A model generated the notes under the pieces. The model saw only the letters and a list, made by a program, of their open reading frames with translations, ran no database searches and was not told the origin of the DNA. From NCBI GenBank assembly GCA_021234155.1, contig JAJEKV010000045.1, positions 4,573,212 to 4,637,211 on the forward strand: a stretch of 64,000 nt of DNA, in the 5' to 3' direction. The DNA comes from Isoetes taiwanensis. Lineage: Eukaryota; Streptophyta; Lycopodiopsida; Isoetales; Isoetaceae. This document shows positions 13,040 to 24,439 of this stretch, piece after piece; position 1 is the stretch's first letter, and each line of letters begins with the position of its first letter. Position numbers and translations under genes: made by a program.

Positions 13040-13160
13040 AAAATATTTTTTAGCGTCGCATTAATTGCGCCACGCCGCATCACGGCGGTTTCAAATCTGC
13101 CCGCGACGCGGCGTCCCTGGGGCGGCCCAATTTTGTTATAGCGGCGTTATTGTTTTGCAT
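13040..13160. repeat. GC-rich block resembling a CACTA subterminal zone
   Basis: TTTTTTAGCGTCGC is followed by dense CGCC/GGCG motifs, like the TTTAGCGGCG seen just inside the outer CACTA terminus. It sits immediately before the GC-rich array. With 18085-18173 it may delimit a nested CACTA relative, but its outer end is not recognisable. Confidence 0.4.
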
Positions 13161-13199
13161 CTTTTTTTAATGTGAAGCTCATTAAAGTTTGTCCCTAGG

Positions 13200-16100
13200 C
13201 TTATTTGAACAATCCCGAAACACCAATCCTTGAACGGAGGATTCCAATCGGTTTTCGTATATGGAGGCCCCTCTCCCGGGGAGGGTGTTCATTAGCATAC
13301 ATCCCCGTGGCGGTGCGAGCCTTGAATGACGGCCCCCTCCCGAAGCGTTTTTGGGGTCCGGCTCACAGGGGCCGGGACTCCTCCCCTCTTTGAGGTGGCC
13401 ATTCCAAAAGTCGAGCGTTGTTTGACTTGGGGAAGGGTGCAGTCATGCTTGCCCAACAACGGAAGCCGGACCGTTCTAACCCCAACGCTTGGAGGCCCTG
13501 GACCTTATCCAGAAAATTTTGGGAGGCGTTTTCCTGTTTCTTTTCTGATGACCATAGAAGCCTTGTGACCAAAACCATAATTTAATTCCATGCCATGCAT
13601 TAACTACGAATTTATAAACCATAAATGCAATAAAATGCATAACTAAAAAGAGTTTGCATCGAAAAAAAGGCGAAGTCTTTGACAAGGGGGGCAACAAGGC
13701 GGTCTTTGGACACATTAAAAAATTTTCACTTGGAAACTATGAAGCAATCTTTCATCAAGGTACAATTGTTTTACGAAAACAAAACCAGTTCATTACAAGT
13801 TAGTTATGCCATCCATGTCAAATAGCTTTAGGGAGCGGAAAAACCAAAACAAAAACCCTTCTAGGCTTAAGTTTGCCAATGCAAGCAGACCAGCGGGCTG
13901 CCAACCCGTTCTAATGCTAACCCTTTGACCTGGAACCTTATCCTAAAATTTCGAAGAATTGGGGGTACGTGTCTTTGGAAATGGATTAGGATTCGGTGGC
14001 AAAAAATCGCACTTATTTTCGTACAATGCATTAATTACGAATTTATGAATGTCTTTGCCCTTTACAAAGCCCCCGACTTCTACTTGCCACATGGAGGAGG
14101 AGGACAGGGCCCAAACTCGCTCCGTCGGTTCCCCTTGCTCCGTATTCTTGTTGCGGCTTCCGGCCGGTCCCAAGTGCAACAGACCAAGTCTCGGCCCCAA
14201 AAACGCAAACCCTTCTAGAACACAGCAACCCACGGGGTTTACGTTTTGGAGGCCCTCTCCTTGTCGGTTCGGGGGGACCTTGCCGCCCTTGACGGGAGTG
14301 GGGGTGTTGGCCTTGAGCACGGACCCTAAAATCCCGGCTGCTTGCCCGAATTTCCCTCTCCCCAAGGCCACAGGGGCCGGACGGCCGACCTCCCTCTCTA
14401 GGAATCGCGATTTGACTACGCCAATGGACTCCGAAGAACGTCGACGTTGCCACGGGGACCAAGTTCCGTGGCGAGAAGACCACCCAACCTCCAAGAAGCC
14501 AAAGTAGCTCACTTCCATCACACTTTAGTCAATTGGCCTAGGATGTGGATCACGGGATCTTGTCGTGGAGGCGTGAGGTGTTTCTTTCTTTTGCAAAACC
14601 GACCTTGTAACTTGCTCCCTAGGGTAATTTTGCCATTCGGACGATTTGGCGGGACGATTTGCCATTCCGAGCCTCCCGTCCGAGCGACAAGACACTGCGC
14701 GTTTCTACAAAGCCAGCTTTCGGGGCGCCCGCGGTTTGGAAGTTCTCGGACCATATGGAATCTTTTGGGCCTTCCCGAAGAGGGGCCACATCGGAGCGGA
14801 GGATCAGCGGTCCGATAGAGGCAACCGCTCCGGGAGGGTGGTCATTAGCGTCAGCCGGCCGGAGCTAGTAGTTAAGGGCTGCCTCGGGAACTTTTTTGGA
14901 TCCCGCCTCTTGGGTGGGACTCTCCCAATCTTGTGAGGATCCAAGCCAAGGTCGGCCTCGTTTGACTTGGGGAAGGTGCCGGCTCGGTTGCCCACCAACG
15001 GGCATTCCCGGCCGTTCTAATGCTAACCCTTTGACCTAGACCTTCTCCTAAAAATTTGAAAAATTGGGCCGTCTTTGGGAAATGGATTAGGATTCCAGCC
15101 GGCAAAAATCAAATTTATTTTAGTACAATGCATTAATTGCAAATTTATGAATGTCTTGCCATTTGCAAAAGCGCCCCCGACTTCTACTTGCCACATCGGA
15201 GGAGGACAGGCCCAAACTCCATCGCTCCGCCGCCCCCCTTGCTCCGTATTCTGGCTGCGGCTTCTCGGCCCGGTCCCAAGTGCAATGAGACCAAGTCTCG
15301 GCCCCCCAAATGCAAAACCCTTCTAGAACACGGCAAACCACGGGGTTTCACGTTTTTGGAGGCCCTCTCCTTGTCCGGTGTGGCGGGACCTTGCGCGTGA
15401 CTTGGCGTGGAGTGGGGGTGTTGACGCCTTGAGCCGCGGACCCTAAAAATCCCCTGGAAGCTGCTTGCCCAATTTCCTCTCCCAAGGCCACGGGGGCGGA
15501 CGGGCAACCTCCCCTCTCGGGAATCGCTGATTTGGCTCTGCCAATGGACTGGGACGCGTCGGCGTTGCCACAGGGACCAAGTTCGTGGCAGACCACCCGA
15601 CCTCAAGAAGCGCCAAAGTAGCTCACTTCCATCACACTCGTAGTCAATTGGCCTAGGATGTGGATCACGGGATCTTGTCGTGGGCGTGAGTGTTTCTTTC
15701 TTTTGCAAAACCCGACCTTGTAACTTGCTCCTAGGGTAATTTCGCCATTCAGACGATTTGGCGGGGTCGATTTGCCATTCCGAGCCCTCCTCCTAAGTGC
15801 GAACGACAAGACAACTGCCCGGTTTCTACAAGGCCGGCCTCGGCGATTTTGGTTTGACAAGTTCTCCCGGACCGATCTGGAATCTTTTGGGCCTTCGAAG
15901 AGGGGGGCCCTGAATCGGAGGATCCAACTGGCCGGATAGGGGAACCGGCTCCCCGGAGGGTGGTCATTGGCGTCACGGCCAGGGAGCCTTGCCGGAAAGG
16001 GCTGCCTCGGGAACTTTTTGGATCCCTCAGCCTCTTGGGGTCCGGACTCTCCCCTCTTGTGAGGGATCCTGCAAGGTCCCGGGCCTCGTTTGACTTGGGA

Positions 16101-18060
16101 AGGGTGCCACGGCTCGGTTGCTCCCAACGGGCTGCCCGACCGCTCTAATGCTAACCCTTGACCTAGACCTTCTCCCAAATTTTCAAGAAATTGGGGGTAC
16201 GGTGTCTTTGGAAATGGATTAGGATTCCACCTGGCAAAAATCAATTTATTTTTAGTACAATGCATTAGTCTTCGTAATTTATGAATGTCTTTACCCTTGC
16301 AAAAGCGCCCCCGACTTCTACTTGCCACACGGGAGGAGGGATGGCCCAAACTCCGCCGCCTGTTTCCCCTTGTCTGTATTCTCGGTTGTATTTTCTCGGC
16401 CAAAGTCCCAAGTGTATCAGTCTCGCCCCCAAACGCAAAACCCTTCTAGAACCGGCAACCCACGGGGTTTACGTTTTGGAGGCCCTCTCCTTGTCGATCC
16501 AGGCGGACCTTTGGCGCCGTGACTTGATGTGGAGTGGGGGTGTTGACGCAGCACCACGGACCCTAAAATCCCCCTAAGCCGCTTTGCCCCGAATTTCCTC
16601 TCCCCCGCTCCCCGGGATCGGGACGGGCGACCTCCCCTCTCCCATCGCGATTTGACTACGGCCAATGGACTCGAACGCCGGCAAGGTTCGGGGACCAAGT
16701 TCCGCGGGCCGGCGACCACCCGACCTCCAAGAAGCGCCAAAGTAGCTCACTTCCATCACACTTTCGTAGTCAATTGGCTTAGGATGTGGATCGCGGGATA
16801 CCGGCCGTGGAGGGCGTGAAGTGTTTTCTTTCTTTTACAAAACCGACCTTGTAACTTGCTCCCTAAATTAATTTCGCCATTCCGGATGATTTGGCGGTGG
16901 TCGATTGCCATTCCGAGCCTCCCGCGTCTCAGAGCGACAAGACGCCGCGGTTTCTCTGGCCGGAGCCTCGGGACGCTCAAGGCTGGGTTTGACAAGTTCT
17001 CCGGACCGACCCGATCCTCAAGAGGGGCCCCCTGAACGAATCTTTTGGGCCTTCCCAAGAGGGGCCCCCGAACGGAGGATCCCGCGTCCTGGATTATGGG
17101 GAACCGCCTCCGGGAGGGTGGTCATTAAGCGTCACGACCCCTAATGCAACCTTTGACCTAGCCTTCTCCCCTCAAATTTGCCACGTGAAGGGCTACCTCG
17201 GGAACTTTTTTAATTAATTTATGGATCCCGCCTTGGGGTCCCACTCTCCCCCTCTTGTTCGGGGATCCCCGACAAAGGTCCTCGCCTGCGTTTTGAGGCT
17301 TGGGGAAGGTGCCATTTCGGGAGTATACCTCGCCACCCGGACCCTAAACCCCCGGCCGCTTCTAATCTCTAACCCTTTGACCTAGACCTTCTCTCCCAAA
17401 TTTCAAAATTGGGGACTCAAGACACCCCGTGAAGCCGAAATGGATTAGATTCCAGGGCGGGCAAAAAATTAGAATTTATTTTAGCACAATGCATTAATTG
17501 CTTCTCCGTAGCCTCCTGTTATGAATGCCTTGCCACCTTGCAAAAGCTCCTGACCGAATCTTCTACTTGCCACATCTGCCGGAGGGGAGGACAGGTCCAA
17601 ACTAAAGCTCCGCGCCGAACTTTTTTTGGATCCCCTTGTTCAGTGATTCTCGGCTCCCTGCTTTGATTCTCGTAGGGTCCCAGCGTAACAGACCGCTCTA
17701 GGTAACCCTCCTAGACCTTTCCCAAAACGCAAACCCTTCTAGAACCTGGCAACCCAATGCATTAATTGGTTTACGTTTTGGAGGCCCCCCGACTTCCTTG
17801 TCAGGATTCCGTCAGTTCCTGACCTTGCGCCGTGGACTTGACGACGGAGTGGGGGTGTTGACGCCAGATCACGGACCCTAAAAATCCCCCGGAAGCTGCT
17901 TGCCCCGAATTTCCTCTCCCCCCCAAGGCCCCGGGGACCCCAAGACGGGCGACCTCCCTCTCCGTGAATCGCGATTTGACTCTGCCAATGGACTCAGAAC
18001 GTCGACGTTGCCCTCGGGACCAAGTTCTGTGACCAGAAGACCACTCATGTTAACCCAACT
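13200..18060. repeat. Tandem array of GC-rich ~1.1-kb repeats
   Basis: The anchor ACAATGCATTAATT recurs near 14023, 15125, 16257 and 17486 (spacings about 1102, 1132 and 1229 bp). A weaker fifth copy lies near 13594. After each anchor come the same landmarks in order: ATTTATGAATG, a CCGACTTCTACTTGCC block, AAACCCTTCTAGAAC, GTTTACGTTTTGGAGG, GAGTGGGGGTGTTG, and CTCACTTCCATCACAC. The copies differ by very many small indels in GC-rich words, and the last copy contains scrambled pieces of other parts of the unit. Overlapping open frames on both strands are not conserved between copies in frame, so I call none of them genes. Confidence 0.8.
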
Positions 18061-18084
18061 AAGAAATGAGTTTTAAACGTCACT

Positions 18085-18173
18085 TCCAGTACATCGCGAT
18101 GCGGCGTCAATACGCCGCATGGCGTTATTTGTTATAAACGACGTCGTTTTAAACTATTTTTATTTTTGTTGTG
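18085..18173. mobile_element. Possible nested CACTA-type end
   Basis: GC-rich CGCGATGCGGCG and ACGCCGCATGGCG words lead into a terminus reading TTTTTATTTTTGTTGTG. Its reverse complement starts CACAACAAAAATA, like the outer element's CACAACAAGAAAA. It lies right after the repeat array. No matching left end with the same flanking triplet was found, so this is an orphan or truncated end. Confidence 0.4.
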
Positions 18174-18750
18174 TACATGTTTGATACTGGGGCATGTTTG
18201 AGCCTAGACAATGCTTGAGCCTAAGAGGCTTGTTTGAACCTAGGTAGCATGTTCGACCCTAAGGGAAATGCAACGCCTACACGTTCAACATCTGTAGGCT
18301 CCTCATGGTTCACTCTATGTATTTGGACTTGTTCACCCTACAAAATACCATTATTATTATCTGCTTGAAAGGTAGAGCAAACTTGATCCACAAATGTAAA
18401 GCTAGTGGATAGCATCAAATTAAGCAATGATCGTTTAACTTGGTGGTGGCAATCGGGTTTAAGGTTAGAGAAAATCTAAGTAACTAAGATACCATTGAAG
18501 ACTCTTTTGCATGTTCTAGTCTAGAGGCAATGCTTGAGCCTATGTGGCTTCTTTTGAGCCCATGTTCCAGCCGTTCTTTATTCCTCCCATATAATGTATA
18601 CCAAAAAAAGGGAGGGGAGAAAAAAGAATTGAATTGAATGGGTTTTATTGCACACCTAAGACCAATAGACATAGCCTATCGAAGGATTGCACCGAGGATG
18701 TGCATAATATTTGACATATAGAATTTAATGATCGCCTCCTCTAGGTGCTA
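18174..18750. other. Spacer between nested end and transposase remnant
   Basis: No gene is seen. TTGAGCCTA/TTGAACCTA words recur several times (18200-18240 and 18530-18560), a weak short-repeat pattern. Confidence 0.4.
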
Positions 18751-18751
18751 A

Positions 18752-19405
18752 CTAGGAGTCGCCATTGTTAGCATTGCCAACATTTGTATTAAAATGCCCG
18801 GTACATCCGTATTTCGTGGAATTGCTCGTGTAAGATGATAAAATGAGAGCCGGTGGTCCAACCTCTTGATGCTCGCTTTTCCTGAGTTTGAATGCCTTGA
18901 TCTCGCCGAGGGCTCTTCGAGACGTTATTGACTCCTCTAGCACAACACCTTGGAATATTACGCCCCGGGTTAGTTTGTATGATAAACCACCATGTTGGGT
19001 CTTGTCGACGGCAGAAAGAAAAAAAACCTGGTCAAAGAAGTCGGACGGAGATTGATATTGATGGTCTAAATTTTGAAGTGGATATGTGTATGTGTGTACC
19101 TGTTCACGCTTGTCCGAAAGGACAAGCCGCCTCACTACTGTGGTACATCTTGCTAGAGTTGACAAAAAAAAGCCACTTGTTCTATCATACTTTACCGTAG
19201 GCCCGCCCCCTTAATTGAAGGTCAAACCAATCGACATCAATATGAAGGTCTTAAAATTGCCACCAACATCCACCTCCATTATAGTCTTTAACCTCCCGAC
19301 CCAATCACGTGTGGCTTCCCGACGACACGACGAAGGCAACACTTGATTGAAACTCCATCGTGAATGATGCCATGACTCGCTAGCCACAAGTCTTCCGTAT
19401 GTCAA
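18752..19405 (-). pseudogene. DUF4216 block of the CACTA transposase
   Basis: YGRL near the start and MEVDVGGNFKTFILMSIG (19211-19405) match the DUF4216 pattern YYGVLxxIIELDYGGxxxVVLFKCDW. The next frame (18752-19165) continues with SDFFDQVFFLSAVDKTQHGG, like the family's PFILAxQAxQVFYVxD. The blocks are in separate frames, so it is disrupted. Confidence 0.7.
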
Positions 19406-19818
19406 GAGAACTCACACGATATAGTGGGTCCCATGCCACCATATCGAGGGAGTAAGATATATACCGCCAAAAGCACCATTAATGTCAATAGATACAATAA
19501 CATCAAAAGAAAATACTCGATTTCGACATCAACATAATTTGTTGCAACTACCTTTTTCATGACACCTTGTGGCGTATGCCCATTCCGTAGCCGTAATATA
19601 CCCCCTTGTGATATGCATCGGTCAAAGCCCCAGAGTACCCATTCTCTTTCCATCTTGTCCCAAGGGTTCATATCCATCGTGGTACGGGGCTCGCTTCTAT
19701 TATGTCGCTCCATTCATGCCTCTTCTCTTCCATTTCTTCCTTTGCGCTCTCATAACGAAAGCAATCCATTTTGCCATTGGTGCCGAATTGTAAAGAAGAA
19801 ATTGATTAACCTTAATGA

Positions 19819-20157
19819 TCATATCAGCGGAAATGACTTCGATACCATTGCCTTCGCCACTACCCCCCACAATCTTCGCCCCTTCATCACTCCATAAGCG
19901 AGGTGCATCCGATGTACGGCATGAAATATATTCTCGCCATATAGAAAAGTGACTCTTTCGGCAAGCCATCCCTCCGCCATACTACCTTCAGACGTGCTCT
20001 TTGACGCACCATATCCTTCAATACCTTCATAAACCTTTCCAAGAAAAACATCCATCTCGCATGTGCAGCCTCCCCTGAGCTCCACTTCCTCAATAAGATG
20101 TACCAAAAGATGGGTTTGATCACAAGAAAGCTCAGAGGGAAACTCCTTCTCCAACAA
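19819..20157 (-). pseudogene. DUF4218 block of the CACTA transposase
   Basis: An open segment of 112 codons reads LEKEFPSEL..., LLVHLIEEVELRGG..., YGASKSTSEGSMAEGWLAE, matching the plant DUF4218 pattern (LxxxFPPSFFD, HLxxEVxxxGPV, RNKARPEGSIAEGY). An alternative overlapping frame contains RQRARLKVVWRRDG, a sign that the true frame is shifted part way. Confidence 0.8.
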
Positions 20158-20678
20158 GCAACATGCCTCTCGCCATTTTCACTTTCATCTCTTCAATTTC
20201 GCCTTTCGGTATAGTTTTTTACACATCCACCTATGAGGTCCAAAACAAAAACTTAGCCACAAATAAAATAGACGGGGACCACTAAATCAACATGGGTAAC
20301 AACCTTATGACCTTTGATAGGGCACTTATTGCCTCCAATGGTCCCTTGTCTAAAACTCCCTAAAGGTCGTGGGCATGAAGAACTGCATGATCCAAACACC
20401 AAATATAAGTTATGGGTTACATTTTATAGTAGTGCATATATATGTGGACTTCAATTGCTTACATGCAAGAACTTATGCCGGGCCATGGGACTTTAAACCA
20501 ATTAGCCCCACACTACTTGTGAATGCGGTTCGCAATGATTGCATGTAACCAAGCAGGTGTTCTAAGGGCCCTTAAATCATCATAAATAGCTCGATGGTCA
20601 GACCCTAGCAATAACCCATTTTGCCGGAGGAAGTGGTTGCCCTTCACCCTCGGATCCATGCCTCTTTCTTTGTATTAC

Positions 20679-21960
20679 TTACCTTAAGGTCCATCCCGGC
20701 ATTTGTTGTGTCTTTTGACCAAATACATGCTTCCATAAAGAGTTTCCCACGCTCTTGAAGATATGCATCGGGTCTAAAAGGTGTTGAATCAATAGGTCGG
20801 TCCAATATGGTAGTCTATAAAAAAACAGACTTCCTTTTTCATATTGGCGGTAAAGACTTCCTCCTCCGCCAGCTTCCTCGCCACCATCAGATAATTCCTC
20901 ATCCTCACCGCCTAGGTCGGCCACGACTCTCCTCACCGCAGTGCCCCCTACGGATTTCTGCGGATTTTCCCCTCTTCCTTCTTATCCCAACGCCACCCCA
21001 TTCTCGTATGGTAATTCTCGCTTGGTGGTTCTCAGATAGTCTATAGTGCCACTAAATTGTGCACGCCCTCAAGGGGTGCGAGCTGCAAATACTTCCTAAA
21101 ACCCTCAGATACTACTTTCTTCGATGCTTAGAGTGATCGGTGCTGCAACTTTTCCCCACATATCATGCAAGGGAAGTGCCCCGATGTCTTAAACCCGAAC
21201 ACTTTCGGAAAACCCGTGAAAGTCATGCATAGTCCACAATAGTATACCTCTAAGATTAAAAACGCCATTTTATGGGCATCGTAGACCTGAATACCCTCGT
21301 GTTCCACAAAGGGAGTAACTCATCCACAATTATTCTTAGGTACACATCTAAATTACTTGGTTTTTCTTCCCGTGTATCAATAAAGTCATCATAATGTGCC
21401 CACTCTTCATCAACAACCATGGGGTATGTTGTAGTTCACTATCATCAATCGGCCATGTAGACCATGCAAAATATCATTGTACCATATGGGTTTACGCCAT
21501 CCGGTGGCCAGCCCAAACGCATCGCTACGTGGTTCTTTCCAAAGTCGCCATGTCGCATCGACATGCTTCCAAGCTGCACCGCCGCCGACTCGACGCATCA
21601 CATCATCACTAGATGCATGTGTAGCCGTGAAGTCCATTAGGCTAGCCAATGTCTTGCAACGGAACATCAACTTTAACCTATAGAATAAATTATAGGCAAC
21701 ATATAAGTACCGAAAATAAGTGAATTTACAACTATTTGTAAGAAGTGGTGATGCATATACCTTTGGGATTATTGGAAAGTGTCAATAACCTTCGAGGTAC
21801 CGCTTTTTCCCTTTAGGTCATTCCCTCATCTCTGCTTCATTACATACGAGACAATGAGTGGACTTCTCATGCTCTAGGGGGATAGAAGATCATACAATCA
21901 TTTGGACATGCATGTATGACTTTATAACCAAGGCCGGGGTCTTGAATCATTTTCTTAACT
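20679..21960 (-). pseudogene. Tnp2 (transposase_21) core of the CACTA transposase
   Basis: This is the catalytic core region. The segment at 20679-20936 has the most conserved signature of the family (LPYW..L....LD.MHI), which normally precedes a conserved histidine/asparagine-rich stretch. Upstream, NLDVYLRIIVDELLPLWN and the WKHVDAT block lie in the expected order. TATAG|GTTAAAG near 21690 could be an intron acceptor. Stops and frame changes occur between about 20940 and 21340. Confidence 0.85.
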
Positions 21961-22654
21961 TGAGATCCGCCGGTAGGCATATTGTTCTTCTCTCCGAAGG
22001 ATCTTCTCGTCACAACCTCGCATCTAAGAGTGGTAAGATAAAAGATGGAGATGGTGGTAAGATAGAAAGACTTGATAAGTATGTCACCTCAATAGAGCAG
22101 AGACACTTGCATTGCTCCACTTGAACTTGGTTTGGAGATTGAGAATTAGCAGGCACGCCGACAAACGAGAGGTTCGAGACGCAGGAAATAACTGCGTTTC
22201 TGCTTCGATAACAATAGGGTCATCGTCAGTACGACCAATCCTCGAGGGTATCCCACATCTTCTACCATATCCTTCCACCACCATCCTCGACATCATCTAA
22301 ATCAATATCGTAATTCTTGAAGAGCGGCAACATATCGAATCGATCGTCAAAAAGACTTCGCTCGGTTCGCCAATAGTTTCATCCTCTTCATATTGATCGT
22401 ATGCAATATCTTCATATTGGTGCGCCTCGCTTGAAATTCACGACGATAGGTTTCCCTTTGCTCGTAACTTAGAACTAATGGATCGGATGGAGACCGCCTC
22501 AATGAGTTCATTAACCAGAGTAACGATAACCATCATGTCAAATAATGTAATAAGTATAAAATACATACAACCATTTGTATAGACTCAATAATGACAAAAA
22601 CATATTAAAAAAAAAAAAAAAAAACTCTTTATTCCTTTTTTTAGTACAACAATA

Positions 22655-23120
22655 CTATTGTTCCATCTCAAATGGGAGAGGTCTATCATAGCGATAGTTG
22701 ATGAATAACTCATCTCCAATGTTTATGCTTTTAATAGCACACACCATGATATATCTGCTTTTTCTGCATCTTGTAAAAAATCTTCCTCCCCTCCTTGACA
22801 CTCTAAAAATTCACAATTGCATCGCTTTCACGGTTGTCAATAGAACTGTGATGAACCCCGCAATATTGCCATGAACCCCGGGCCGCACCATCAATAAACT
22901 TCAACTCCTCATCACATGCCCCCACAGCCTATCGACGCAAAGATTGGAATTCATTCCATAAATCCTCATACGCCAAGCATATTTAGTCAAAGTTTGCCAA
23001 GTTTTCCAATCGCATTTTGGACCTGCATATGGCATTAATGGAATGTGGGTATCTCGCCCACTTCTATACGCGTGCGTTTAGATAAGGCGAATCCAGCTGA
23101 CAAATGCGGCTCCTCGCGAT
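22655..23120 (-). pseudogene. Captured SET-domain gene fragment
   Basis: SET domains transfer methyl groups to lysines, usually on histones. Three minus-strand segments, in different frames but in the right order, match the domain. First is HLSAGFALSKRTRIEVGEI near 23100, the Gly-rich strand and xIxxGExI turn. Next is ELKFIDGAARGSW...HHSSIDN near 22880, the IDAxxRGNxxRFxNHSCxPN region. Last is VCAIKSINIGDELFINYRY ending at the TAG at 22655-22657, the closing xAxxxIxxGEELxxDYxY strand. The catalytic NHSC is degenerate (HHSS), frames shift at least twice, and a cysteine-rich post-SET is absent. It lies upstream of the CACTA transposase and is not part of it. I infer capture of a host gene piece. 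Which SET subfamily is unclear. Confidence 0.6.
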
Positions 23121-23778
23121 AATGATGTATCTTCTTCCCCAATAAGCAAATTCTTGATCCATAGGGATAGGTAAGTTCCATCGCCACAAGCCAAATGTCT
23201 TGGCGGTGCCTAACAAAGGGTCTGACTAATCTTTGCAATTCTTCAGAATTTCACGCCGGGCGTGAGGCCAAGCGCTCTTGGGAAATGTGCGACACATGCA
23301 ATGTTCTCATGATTGTAGCCCTTCGTGTTCTTTCACGCTAGGGAACACTCGGCTGAGCGGCACCCATCCACATTATTGATGAATCGGGTTACTGCTTCAG
23401 TTTCATATGCCTCTATGGACAACATTAAACCAAAATCCACATCTAGTTTGGAGGAGACATCAGCATCATCTACCTACATATTTAGATATCATAAACATCT
23501 TGAATATATACTTAAACCGAGAGATACTCTTAAAAAAAAAAAAAATAATAATTGTATACCAACCTGATATCCATGACGAGCATCGATCTGGTGGGTTGTT
23601 CAAATGTACCAAATCTTATCGATGGTCTTCAACAACCGCTCTAAGTCGCTCTCTTCAAATTTCATACATCTTTTACAATCGCAAAACTATTTTGTCCCTC
23701 CGCCAATTACAAAAAGGTAAGTACTATATACCGCATACAATAGTTTGAACGCTGTGATAGATACAATATATGGTAGTA
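23121..23778. other. CACTA interior, unassigned
   Basis: The minus-strand frame 23035-23238 extends above the SET-like fragment and may be more of the same captured gene (MQRLVRPFVRHRQD...), but I cannot match it. An A-rich run (23530-23545) and AT-rich DNA fill the remainder. Confidence 0.35.
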
Positions 23779-23833
23779 TAAACCCTAAACCCTAAACCCT
23801 AAACCCTAAACCCTAAAACCCTAAATCCTAAAT
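23779..23833 (+). repeat. Interstitial telomere-like repeat (AAACCCT)n
   Basis: Five near-perfect AAACCCT heptamers are followed by two imperfect ones (AAAACCCT, AAATCCT). This is the Arabidopsis-type telomere unit (TTTAGGG on the other strand), which supports a plant origin. Confidence 0.9.
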
Positions 23834-23839
23834 GGACGA

Positions 23840-24135
23840 TTGGGCCCTGACACGTAGTCCCTCTCCACTCAAGGTGAAGCCCACCATGCCCTTTCCCCGA
23901 GTAATGACCCTTATATAAGTTTCAATTTCAATAAAGATCTTTTTGGAGACGCCAGCTTAGCCCCCGATACATAGAGTCCCTCCACTCAAGGTGAAGTCGA
24001 CATATGACCTTGACTACGCGACACCTCAATTTTGTAATCTACATTGTACTTAGTAAGGTATGAAGGTGAGTTTGGGCCTGGCACACCGGGTCCTCCACTC
24101 AAGGTGGAGGCGACCGTGTCCTTGACCAAAAACAC
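23840..24135. repeat. Three hairpin-bearing repeat units (right set)
   Basis: These units are related to those at 11490-11885: GGGCCTGGCACACCGGGTCC, then CTCCAC-TCAAG-GTGGAG, then GCGACCGTGTCCTTGA. In the last unit the inverted repeat is 7 bp with a 5-nt loop (CCTCCAC...GTGGAGG). The stem is better preserved than the flanks. Confidence 0.6.
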
Positions 24136-24439
24136 CGCTTTTTTTTTACTACTGCAAGACACGCCCCTCTCCTAGTTTATATATGTCTAGGCTACTAAAT
24201 ACAAGAATCAAGAACTTACATGTGACGGCTCCGGATATCCAAATTCCTCCCTCGGTGGTAAGACAAAGATCAATCTGTCTCCCGCCATCTCCAAAGGCCG
24301 ATCATGCCGATGACCATGGTGATCCATGTAGGGCAAAGAACAAGTATAAGATATGGTTAAAAAGAAGAACACCAAAGGCGCTTAGGGTCGAAGAGGAGCC
24401 GAAAGAAAATAACAATGAAGGCCGAAAAAAAGTTGTTTA

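Larger units (their letters stand above)
18752..22296 (-). pseudogene. CACTA transposase (TNPD type), decayed
   Basis: This is the transposase that would cut and rejoin the CACTA ends. Reading the minus strand, the blocks appear in the order usual for plant En/Spm transposases: an N-terminal segment with EAETQLFPAS and KWSNASVSALL (22084-22296), a zinc-type motif HACPNDCM near 21900, MFRCKTLASLMDF with AAWKHVDAT (21410-21670), NLDVYLRIIVDELLPLWN (about 21350), RLPYWTDLLIQHLLDPMHI (20679-20936), then DUF4218-like and DUF4216-like regions. The blocks are in different frames separated by stops and probable introns, so no functional protein is encoded. Typical family length is about 900-1200 residues, consistent with the span after introns. 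Family assignment rests on motif recognition, and the order of blocks makes it secure. Confidence 0.85.

Noticed and set aside
13326-17144. Many overlapping 60-266 codon frames in the GC-rich array
   Set aside because: Frames are not conserved between tandem copies and alternate strands, as expected from GC-rich composition with few stops.
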